Below are positions 27,287 through 36,731 of a stretch of DNA of 64,000 nucleotides, one piece after another. The DNA comes from Strongylocentrotus droebachiensis (taxonomy: Eukaryota; Echinodermata; Echinoidea; Camarodonta; Strongylocentrotidae): positions 391,001 through 455,000 of the forward strand of contig JAVYIG010000691.1 in assembly GCA_035222895.1 (NCBI GenBank). The letters run 5' to 3'. The translations under genes were made by a program, and so were the position numbers. The number at the start of each line of letters is the position of its first letter. The stretch's first letter is position 1. Under the pieces are notes generated by a model, which was given only the letters and a program-made list of their open reading frames with translations, had not been told where the DNA came from and did no database searches.

Positions 27287-30200
27287 GCCTAATAGTCCAC
27301 TCCAAATTTTATTAAACCGAATTGGAAATTCTTTTTGCCCAATTGATCGTGAGCCCGGCAGCCACTGAGCAGCGCCAGATCGACACGAATGAAGTTCTGT
27401 TTATGATTACATACAAGGCTTTTAACTAGTTCACCGCGACTGAATGTCTAGAACATTTAGCCTACATAATTATGTATGAAAGGCATAATTATTAGTGTCA
27501 ATAGAGAAATAATTCTATAACAAACATGAGTGTTGAATAATAGATTATTGAGGTGATATAGATAACAAATGTGTCTTCATTTTGCCATCAGCATTGGGAC
27601 GATGAGAAACTAGTCTGGGATCCAGACGCTTATGAAGGAATCGAAATCTTGCGAATCCCTGCCACGGAGATCTGGCTACCTGACGTCACCCTCTACGACA
27701 AGTAAGTTATAACTTTTCGTTGCCATGGAAATCTATGACTGTTAGTCAACGCTTTTTAGTTGCTATATAGTTCTGTGGCAAGTAAGTTATAGCTTTTAGT
27801 TGCCATAGAGATCTGCATGTGCATGTATTGCACGATAAGACACCAGTTTTGCATGTCTATCATAGGATGAAACCGGGGTACGCCTCCAGCCCCTTCCCCT
27901 GCTATCGGTTTGAAGGTGTTAAGACAGGCCTTCTCAACTGGCGGCGCGCGCGCCACTTGTGGCGCTTTCGGTCAGTCGGAGTGGCGCGCGACTGTTGCAA
28001 CAACAAAACAAAAAGAAAGAAAGAAAGAAAATATATATTTTAGAATTAAATACTCAGCTAAATCAAGAAGTTGCAGTCGAATTTGAGCTCAAAGTGCCTG
28101 CTTAACAAACAAGAAGAAAGGGGAATTTATTGTTTTTTACCATTTTATACGAATCTAAACCTAAGCTCTGAACAACAATTAGCTTACGATGGGATAGCAA
28201 TTTTAACATTGCCAATCTCTAGAAACATCTTGCTTTTGTTTGTTTGATTTTCAATTTATTTTGACATTTCCCGTGTATATTGCACACAAAAAAACTACAT
28301 ATAGTCTAGACTAAATATACCTCCAGTGTAATTGTCCCCAGGAATCGTACTATTTTTTTTACATCAATATGAAATTATGATTGATTATATTGTGGAATGA
28401 AATGGTGTTAAAAATGCCCCATGTGGGCCTTTAGAAAGCCTTAAATCCACCAGCTTCAGGGGGCTCTGCCCCCTGCTACCCCCCATTAGGGCTTCGCCAC
28501 TGGGCCCCACCCATTTTCGGCTCGGTCGCTACGCTCCCTCGCAGCACAGTCAACCATACAGGGTGGCACTTCAACTACAATTTTTTTTCGTTTTGGCACT
28601 TCTAATAAACTAGATGAGAAGGCCTGTGTTAAGACATCAATGGGTCTTGGCCACGTGGGATACATTACCCCTCCCCCCCCCCTCTCCTGTGTGAAGGACA
28701 AGTATAAATGGTTTTCAGCACAAGGGACAAATGTTCATTATGCCCCCCCCCCCTCCTCCTTAAGTATTTTCAGCACAAGTGGTATCATATTTGCACGCTG
28801 ATGTTTACTTTACAATTTTGACGCATATCATTGAGTAGGCAACCAATCCAGTTTGTCGGGAGAGGGAATGTTTAATTTAATAAGCAATCAAATCATTTGT
28901 ATTAACACCAAAATGGGAGCGGCAACCTCATTTTTTTAAGCACTGATAAATCATCCGCCATTGATCGAAACGCCTCCATCCGTCCTCCCCTCACCTTGTA
29001 CCCTATCTCTTCCCCTCTTTCTCTCTTTCTCTCCCTTCTATTTTCTATATTTATTATCCACACTCATCTCTTGTAATCATTACAAATAACATAAATAATG
29101 TTCTGTTATCATTCAATAGCGCTGATTCCAACGACTACGTGGCACATAGTCGCCAGTCCAACGCTCTGGTCAACGCAGATGGCAGGGTTGACCTCTGGTC
29201 CAAGCCAGCCTTGGTCAAGAGCACCTGCAAGATCGATGTCAAATTCTTCCCCTTCGACGAGCAGATGTGCAGCATGAAGTTCGGCTCCTGGACCTACAAC
29301 AGCTTCCAGATGAGCCTCGACAAGCACACTGACGCACCCGACCTCTCAACCTTCGTCAACAACGAGCAATGGGATCTCAAATTCGCCGTCTCGCGGCGTC
29401 ACAACGTCAAATACGAATGCTGCCCGGAACGTTACCATGACGTCACGTTTTACATCGGGTTGAGGCGGAAACCGCTCTACTACATCTACAATCTGATCAT
29501 GCCTTGTATTCTGCTGTCGTCGTTGTCTATGTTGGGTTTCTTTATGCCTTATGATGTGGGCGTGGTGAAAGTGTCCCTCAGTGTTACCCTCATCTTGTCT
29601 CTGACTGTGTTCTTGCTGCTGGTTGCCGAGATGATGCCCAGGACATCAGAACAAGTCCCTCTCATTGGTAAGCCTATCATCCATCAGGGTGTTACTAAAA
29701 GAGTGTGCGAGCAGTAGAGGGGGGGGGGGGGGGGCTGAAGTGTGCGACACTTAATTAATAGTCAAGTATACTGAGCTGTTCTTTTTTTCTTTGTCGGCTT
29801 GTCAAGGAAAGGGGGGGGGGGTCTGATTAAACGTCATTGACCTTGTTGAATGGCAAATCTGAAATACGTAGAACCTGGGGATCTCGAAGAGCGACAAAGA
29901 GAATTCAGCATGTAGGTCTATGTTGTAGCCTACGAACTGTATTACATATTACCATGCGGTTTAAAAATCAATTTGCTTGACACATCTATAAAAAAAAACG
30001 TGTTTTTTTTTTAAAACGTCCTGAGGACGTTCAAAGGTACCCAGTGTATTAGTATCCATTTTGCAGCCAGCATCAAATTCTTTAGAACTTTGTAGGAATT
30101 ATGAATATGTCACGTATGTTCTATCTGTGAAATTTAAACCGTTCTAAATGTATATAGTATTATCTTTCAAATGCCGTTGGAACTTAACCTTTTCATTATT

Positions 30201-30978
30201 TTGGCCTGCAAATGGGACATAGTACCTTTGAACTTTCATATGATTCTACGTCGTAAATAAACGTTCTATATTTTCTAACAATGATTGTGCATATCTTTTA
30301 TCTTTCCCGCGTTTTCTAACAGGACAATATTACGCTGCCACCATGTTCCTCATATCCCTGTCTACCGCCATGAATGTATTTGTATTGAACGTCAACGAGC
30401 GTGGAAAGATTGAAGGGCAAGACGTCCCGCGTTGGCTTCGCGTCTTCGCACTGGATTACATCGCCAAGGTGCTATGTGTGCAACCCTGCTCATCGGGGTC
30501 GCGTCGATCTGGACGTGATAGCTCCGACTACAGACAATATGGCGGCCATTACACCACGAACAACTTTCAAAATGGCAGCAACCAGCGAACAGAAACCGGG
30601 CATGCCACATTAAATCAATACAACCAAACGCCGAGCCGAAACAGCATGCACGTTCGTTTCGGCACGGCGACGACGCCGGGCAATGAGTCCGATATGCTAC
30701 TCGAAGATCGGGAAGTCGGCGGTGGGATGGGCGAGTTGGAGTCGATGCAGGACCGGCGCCTGGCACGACTCGAACGAAGCTGCGGCGACATCTTTAAACA
30801 TATGAAAAACCTGCAAAAGAAGCGGGAGAGACAAAACCAGTTGAAATCGGACTGGGGGAAGGTGGCACAGGTTCTAGACAGGGTGTTACTGGTAGTATTC
30901 GTAATCTGTACAACAGCGACAGCTCTGGTATTGCTTCTTCAGCGATCACCGGGAGTTGTTGAACCGGCTGACGACTAA
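21251..30978 (+). CDS. Nicotinic acetylcholine receptor alpha-type subunit (5' incomplete, 5 exons)
   Basis: Join of 21251-21387, 26870-26914, 27592-27701, 29120-29667 and 30323-30978; all junctions are GT-AG and in phase, giving 497 complete codons plus stop. The product is a plasma-membrane pentameric ligand-gated channel subunit of the Cys-loop family. Visible motifs are the loop D tryptophan (NVWIEQ), loop A (IWLPDVTLYD), a Cys loop with 13 residues between cysteines (CKIDVKFFPFDEQMC), loop B (GSWTY), loop C with vicinal cysteines (YECCPERY), which marks an alpha subunit, and M1, M2, M3 and a C-terminal M4. The 45-nt and 110-nt exons match the usual nAChR pattern. The undivided 548-nt exon and the sequence resemble the alpha9/alpha10 group, but the subtype is uncertain. 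The preceding exon (signal peptide, ending in phase 1) was not found. The M1-M2 linker is unusual: GVVK replaces the usual GEK. Family certain; ion selectivity is inference. Confidence 0.93.
21405..21920. repeat. (GAT)n-rich low-complexity tract in nAChR intron
   Basis: About 500 bp of interrupted GAT/GATGAC trinucleotides directly after the donor at 21388. It generates long spurious Met/Asp or Ile-rich frames on both strands. Confidence 0.9.
22880..23140. repeat. (CT)n microsatellite cluster
   Basis: Three CT blocks, the first (22901-22950) uninterrupted for 50 bp. Confidence 0.9.
23545..23722. repeat. Poly-C plus (CT)n tract
   Basis: A C run followed by interrupted CT repeats. Confidence 0.85.
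24418..24815. repeat. Diverged ~190-bp tandem duplication ending in poly-C
   Basis: Both copies begin ACACCCCTTCACATA, share TTCATTAGTAAGAA and CTAATCTAGCATTCTGAT, and end in a long C run (24580-24597 and about 24796-24810). Confidence 0.8.
26353..26600. repeat. CT-based minisatellite
   Basis: About seven units of TTACACTTTCTCTCC plus a variable (CT)n stretch, roughly 28-40 bp each. It is followed by (TA)n at 26606-26622 and further CT repeats to 26760. Confidence 0.88.
26870..26914 (+). CDS. nAChR 45-nt exon (loop D region)
   Basis: Encodes DERNQVLTINVWIEQ in phase 0/0, the exact size and content of the conserved 45-nt nAChR exon (DEKNQVLTTNIWLQ in alpha7). The acceptor tatcttcag follows a 350-bp CT-rich minisatellite. 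The donor is gtaaga. Confidence 0.93.
27055..27292. repeat. (GAT)n and (ATA)n trinucleotide tracts
   Basis: GAT/AAT-type repeats (27055-27160) and a pure AAT run (27258-27288) in the intron after the 45-nt exon. Confidence 0.85.
27592..27701 (+). CDS. nAChR 110-nt exon (loop A)
   Basis: Starts HWDDEKLVWDPDAYEG and ends WLPDVTLYD plus AA of a split Asn codon. The 110-nt size and end phase match the conserved nAChR exon. Its donor (gtaagt) lies inside an 80-bp tandem duplication that creates a second, decoy donor downstream. Confidence 0.93.
27698..27816 (+). repeat. 80-bp period duplication over a splice donor
   Basis: A segment of about 37 bp starting CAAGTAAGTTATA occurs at 27699 and again at 27779. 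The first contains the real donor of the 110-nt receptor exon. Confidence 0.75.
27925..28626. mobile_element. Non-autonomous hAT element with perfect 8-bp target duplication
   Basis: 702 bp starting CAGGCCTTCTCA and ending TGAGAAGGCCTG (12-bp perfect inverted ends). It is flanked by TGTTAAGA on both sides (27917-27924 and 28627-28634). Eight-base target duplications and CAG-type ends are typical of hAT transposons. No transposase frame is present. It sits in a receptor intron. Confidence 0.88.
29120..29667 (+). CDS. nAChR main exon: Cys loop, loops B and C, M1 and M2
   Basis: Carries the Cys loop, GSWTY, YECCPERY, M1 (YNLIMPCILLSSLSML) and M2 (VSLSVTLILSLTVFLLLVAE). The linker between M1 and M2 reads MPYDVGVVK, where cation channels of this family have a DSGEK-type sequence. 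It ends in phase 1 (donor gtaagc) after VPLI. Confidence 0.95.
30323..30978 (+). CDS. nAChR last exon: M3, cytoplasmic loop, M4
   Basis: The acceptor is ctaacag. It encodes M3 (QYYAATMFLISLSTAMNVFV), a Ser/Asn/Gly-rich cytoplasmic loop of about 115 residues, an amphipathic helix (SDWGKVAQVLDRV) that is the usual pre-M4 segment, and M4 (VLLVVFVICTTATALVLLL). The TAA stop is at 30976-30978. Confidence 0.93.
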
Positions 30979-32375
30979 AATCAGAGATAATAATAACTCA
31001 AGACTATTTTGAATAATGTTTATATTGATGCGAAGGAGGAAAATAAGTGATAACATTATGCGAAATACTTATCGACGTTGATGTAATTTTTGAAAACAAT
31101 AGTGATGCAAAACATTGCCGGAAAACGCAAGTGGATATCATTAGCAATCGCTCCGCAGATCTACATGTAGTAGCATATTAGCTCAACGGCTGCTTCCAAC
31201 AGTTATCTTGATCATATGAAATGAAGGAGCCGACGAAATCAGTTCCTACATTATTATTGACAACTAACCACAGCGCATTATTATGCAGTTTAACAATGTG
31301 AGGACGCGATAAACGTTGTTCCATACATTTGAGCTTGATTGATGCAATGACTTTAGGGTGACTACAGTATTGCAACTCAGTGGATTCCTTTTTGTCTGGA
31401 TTCTTTGTTTCTTATGTTGCTTAACAATAATGATTTATTAACAGTTATTATTGTTTGTTGTTATGTTGTTCCTTCCCCAATTTTGACGTCAACTGGATGA
31501 AAGCTATGTCAACCTTGAGCATGGCATACAAAGCTATCTTGTGCATGGTCTTGCACGGGTTAAATCCTATATGTTGAGAGGCATGACTGGTATTTGAAGT
31601 AATTAAATGACGATTGTTTAATTCACAATTAATCTTGAACAGGTGCCAAATTAACTGCAGATTTGCGTTCAGAGTTATGATTTTAATATATTTATATCCT
31701 CATAATAAGCCTTTTCACCGTCGTATTAAGTGTAAAGAGGAAGATAACACGGGGCATTATATTTATTTTCGGTTTTATTTATACAGGGCTTCGACTTTCC
31801 TCTTCAATTAAAAAAATGCTTTCCTTGAGGAATTATAATTCACTTTACCGAAATGTAGTTAGAAAAGCCGACTTAAAATGTAATCCTGATTCGTATCGGG
31901 AAGGCGAATTGACAGTAAAGCAATAACATTTTATCGGACTATTAACCATTTTAGGTCTTTTGGTAGATCAAGACCTGTCATTTAGAGGTGCTTGGGGGAA
32001 GGGAGGGGGTATAAAGATGATTCACAATACATACCTTGATGGGTAAAGACCAACACCTGTTGGAGAGGAATGGACTCCATTGGGGAAGGGGGGCATCGCT
32101 GGTTCATTAATCATTGTGATGGTCATTCAACAAATAATAACCCTATAATACTACTTATTAATTAATCAAGGATTCATACATACATGTTACTACCCCCTTC
32201 AATTCGTAGATTTAATGCTTGATTTTTACACATTTTAACAATTATTTATTCGAAATTGTGGTTGATACGAACAGGAAAGTGACGCAATGGATAGATGATA
32301 GAGGAAACATTAACATGTGAAAAGCTTGAAAGAGATTCATTGAAAAGGTATATTACGGGTATTTCTTATTTCTTT

Positions 32376-32760
32376 CTTGTCCCCTCCCCCTCTCCCTCTC
32401 TCTCTCTCTCTCTCTCTGTCTTTCTCTTCATATTTCGTATTTTCCTATTTTCTCTTTCATCGTCATTTCTTCTTTTTCTTCCTCTTTTGCTCATCTTGCT
32501 CATCTTTCTTTTTATTCATTGTCATCTTCACCATTGTCATCATGATCTTTATCAATACCTCCATCATATTTCTTCGTCCTTTTCTTCTTTTTCTCCTTCT
32601 CATCCTCCTTCTTCATCATCATCTTCATCATCACCGTCATCGTCATCGTCATCATCATCACCAGCAGTATCCCCCGCATTTTACACCATATTTACTTTTC
32701 CTTCCTTTGTGTATCCTTCCTTCTCATTTCATTTGTGCCTTCTTTCTTTTTCTTTTTCAG
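32376..32760. repeat. CT/TTC/TCA pyrimidine-rich low-complexity tract
   Basis: (CT)n then TTC and TCA/TCG trinucleotides. It accounts for the Ser-, Phe- and His-rich frames here. Confidence 0.85.
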
Positions 32761-33740
32761 CTTCTTTTACTTAAAAAAAAAAAGATTCTTCCTCTATCAT
32801 CTTGTATAGGCCTACGGTGCAAGAAAGTTTAGCATTTTTATATATCGCAAGTTATCACCCAAATATGGCTCATAGAAATCATGTTATTATACATTTGTTG
32901 TAAAGGTATATATGTAGGCCTATATGGATAGTGTTATTCAACTTTCAAACATGGACAATCTTTGTAACTACTATATCAGTCGGTTGCAAAGTCTGAATAC
33001 TTGGACGTCTTTATAGAAATGTCGTACATGACCTATTGTAAACAATGAAACATTTTACAATGGGGAAAGGGAATGCAATACAAAATGTCAGTGTTAGTCC
33101 ATGTGATTGCAAATAAATACCATTTATTAAACTAAATTATGTAGATGTACTTTTAGCTAATACTTGTGATGTTGTAATAAGGCAAGTGTTTTCACAGAAT
33201 TAAAAAAAACATATATTTATTATCATAATGAGTATATTCTTTTTAACTCAACATTTATTGTTTTATTATTCCTATGGTCAAATAACCCACGCCGAATAAA
33301 AATGAATACCGTATAGACAGTAAGGCGCAATCTAACTTTGTCGATCATATGATTCTAGAAAGGCCTGTAGACATGTGAATAATCACAAAGTAAACGCACA
33401 TTGCTAGCTTTTACCTTTTAGAATATGTAGGTGTAATTTAGATTTACATTCCAATAGCATGTATTCAATTATTAGTGTGACATTTTATCAAATGCCTTGA
33501 CTCTATGTGAGAAATTAGTACCCTTAATTCTATTCGTATAACGTGTATGTGTTTAACCTTTAAAGGAAATACCTTGTGATGTAATATTGTTTCGCTTTTA
33601 TTTGTGAATAGGATTTTTGGTAGCTATTGCTTTCTCAGTGACCATTTTTTTATGCATTTATTTAAATGAAGTAATGACGTTATGTTTTTATATTGCGATT
33701 TATTTATGATTTAGGATAGCCTGTATATATTTGTTGTTAA

Positions 33741-33885
33741 AGGGGCATGTTCCTCGTATTCCAGAGGGCGCTCAAAATACGTACGCGCTGGCGGACGGCG
33801 CTATAGCTGCCTATTGACACCAACAGAATACGGCTCTTACGCAGATGGCATGTTCAGATAACTTCACTGGCGGGAACGTGCCCCT
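33741..33885. mobile_element. 145-bp TTAA-flanked MITE
   Basis: Outer sequences GTTAAAGGGGCATGTTCC and GGGAACGTGCCCCTTTAAC are near-perfect inverted repeats. TTAA sits at both edges (33737-33740, 33886-33889). Confidence 0.85.
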
Positions 33886-34010
33886 TTAACTTATGCTTTA
33901 TCAATAATATGATGAAACCCTAAAAGTAAGCATTGTGTCTATGAGATTGATTAACAACCAGAATGGCATCGGAGTAATAAGCTAAGATATCGAATAAATC
34001 AACATTATAT

Positions 34011-34311
34011 GAGGTGTCGTGGTCGAGTGGATACGTCAACCGGACTGTCGATCACAAGGACCCCGGTTCGATGCCCGCCATGGTACTAAAAGTCCCTTGG
34101 CAAGACATTGATCTACATTTGCCACACTCAATCCAGGTGATGTAAATGGGTACCTGGCAAGATTTAATTCCTTGAAATGATATGAAATTAAAATGTTAGA
34201 GCGCCGTAATGGCCGCCTTGCTAAAGCCAGGGAATCAGGGCAACGCAAGGAGCGTCACGACGTGACGGACATGACTGTGCGCTATATAAGAAGGCACCAT
34301 TATTATTTTTA
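34011..34311 (+). mobile_element. tRNA-derived SINE
   Basis: Pol III A box TGGTCGAGTGG (34020-34030) and B box GGTTCGATGCC (34065-34075) have tRNA-like spacing. They are followed by a non-tRNA body (AAATGGGTACCTGGCAAG, GCGCTATATAAGAAGGCACC) and an ATT-rich tail. Confidence 0.88.
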
Positions 34312-35866
34312 TCCTAAGGAAGATTAGTGAAAATTTTACACTATTTCTATCATTATTGCTGTTATAATCTTGATATCTACCTTGCATTTTTCATTATTTA
34401 AAAGGAAATTGTGATATTCTATATTATATGAAATGACGTCTCCAGAGAGCGGTAAAACAGGGGTGCAATTTGCAAGACCAGTTTAGCGTTGCTTTACTGT
34501 AAGTAGTGGAACCTGGTGGGGGTAGGGGGGGGGATGCTTGGGCTCTCTCACGTGCACTGCGTAAGTGGTATGGACGTTTTTCAAAATACTTTGTGATGAA
34601 ACGCAATGTCAAATGTATGAAAGCACAATCTGTTTTCTCCTATTGTGCTAGACATACACCTCTTTTCAAAGCTAATATTTCAATATCGAACACTTTCAAA
34701 TGTCATGTGATCTCTCGAGTGTACATGTATATCAATGACAGTTTCCCATTGCATTAGCATGCCAACCCCCAATATAGTATTAGCCATAGAAGTTGTATTA
34801 TTGACGATAAAATGATGTAATGTGAACGCGAGAATCTGATATTGATATCGTTATTTTGTCGCAACAATCACCATTGTATGCCATGCTTTCTTCCATGATA
34901 AATATCGATGTTAATAAATTTGATATTGTGAAAGATGATTCAAAAGCGTTCAACTTTTTATTTCTTGTGATGTTCTCTATATACATATAATACTTTCACC
35001 CCCCCCCCACTCTCTCTCTTTTCTATTCCGTCCCTGTGGCACTGTCTCTTTTCTATCTCTCGTACTTTTTTTCATCTCTCTCTCTCTCTCTTTCCATCTA
35101 TTTCCTCTCCCCCGTTATTCCCTCGCTTTTCTCCACTCTTATGTTCCTATAGTCTGTAATTAGCTTGTTCACACCTTCACTCTCTCTTTAATTCAAAATA
35201 AAATTGGCAAGACAAATAACAATAAAGGTGGAAACTAAATCATAGAAAATACAACAAGTACTTTTGAGAACCTTTAACAGATTTATTGTTTCATATCAAT
35301 AGAAATTTAGAAATACGAGCAAGGAATAATGAAGTAGAGAGCAAATATGGAAAGATTCTCAGGGGATATAAAATTTCTATCAAAGAAAACCTTAGACTAC
35401 TCTAAGGCTTAGAGTATATCGAGGAGTACAACTTATTGACGAAAAGACAAATTCCCGACAAGAAAGTCGCTGAAAGTTGTTGATTTTTAATAATAAATGC
35501 AGTATATTCATATCTTTTTTTTTCTAAAGATGGACACAAATTAAAAATTATCAGTAAACGCATTTGTTTTCTTCTTCTGAAGATAAAAAACAACAAATAC
35601 TGATAAAAGCAATATCAAAGGCAATTGCAGTTTCATTTTATATATTTTTTTTCCTTCAGATTTGACAAGAGCATTGGCATCACAAAATGTATGATTCGTT
35701 TTTGTTTTTTTTTGTTTGAAATTGCATTCTCTGTCCATTAGTACTTACAATATGACTGTCCAAACATGTCTGTGATGTAACCATATTCAAACCAAAGTCC
35801 TTTGCTTCATGTTTGCATCATTTGTTATCTTATAGTATCCAAAAAAATGTGTTCATAATTTCCAAT

Positions 35867-35880
35867 TTTATTGATTTATT
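35867..35880 (-). promoter_or_regulatory. Poly(A) signals for the SIX6OS1-like gene
   Basis: Two AATAAA hexamers on the minus strand (35880-35875 and 35872-35867) are the first canonical ones I see after the stop codon. They imply a 3' UTR of about 630 nt. Confidence 0.45.
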
Positions 35881-36504
35881 GAATATAACAATTGAAGAAA
35901 GTTTACAGATATAATCATAATGAAATATTTGTTATGAAAAGAAGTTTCAAACTTGAGGTTGTAATCATTTCCAAGCAAAATATTCTTCAAATACATATTA
36001 CTGGAAACGAAGTTCTTTTCACATTTCTACAGGCTCGGCTTCTATATATGCAAAACATAATTTACATTCAATGTGTATCGTATTTGTGGCCATGACGCCA
36101 CCAAGAGTTGACTTGTAGCACAGTATTGAAAGATAGAGGAATATGATATATTTCCTTGCATTTAGAGCAAATGATTTAGACATATTTCTAAAAGTTAAAA
36201 TTGATTTCTTACACATCAAACACTTTGAACATAGAAGTAACAGTTCAAATATTACACCAGAAGAAGCACTGATACACGTATCAGTTACATGTAATGGTAC
36301 ACTTGCTGCATAATGTTTCAATGTGACAGGAACTCTCATCGAGTATACTTAATAAGCAATGCATATCAAAACACCAAGACGTATTGGAGCCCCGTATAAT
36401 TATGTTACAACAAATAATTTGAGGAAATGTGGAAATGAAGAGATGTGAGTGCCGAAATTGTGATAACAACCTAGAAACCGATATCCCTGGCTGCAAAACA
36501 GGAA

Positions 36505-36731
36505 TTAGAACAGGCAGAACCCGCCTGGCCTGCTGCCCCCACTCTCATTCTCTCCACCAGCTGGGGTCTGGGAGGGGGATTCCCCACCGAAATTGAAGCT
36601 GAATCCCATGGACTCTGGTTCCTGCCGGGTCTGGCTTGGTTGAGGTGAGGTAGGGGAATTCCCAAACATTGACATGGCCCCGCCCTGGTTGGTATGTGGT
36701 GTTGCTGGTGTAGATGGTGGCTGGTTTCCCC
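36505..36731 (-). CDS. SIX6OS1: SIX6OS1-like exon 14 (C-terminus and stop)
   Basis: 227 nt from acceptor caattag to TAA at 36507-36505. It contains MSMFGNSPTSPQPSQTRQ and MGFSFNFGGESPSQTP and ends GGFCLF. The Phe-rich terminus is the feature most like vertebrate SIX6OS1. Confidence 0.78.

Larger units (their letters stand above)
30979..36504. other. Convergent intergenic region
   Basis: 5.5 kb between the receptor stop (+) and the SIX6OS1-like stop (-). It is AT-rich and contains a CT/TCA tract (32376-32760), a TTAA MITE, a SINE and probably the 3' UTRs of both genes. No coding exon recognised. Confidence 0.65.

Noticed and set aside
30392-30766. 124-codon minus-strand frame
   Set aside because: Shadow of the receptor's last exon.
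34020-34075. A functional tRNA gene
   Set aside because: The Pol III boxes are present, but the acceptor stem does not close and the sequence continues into a SINE body.
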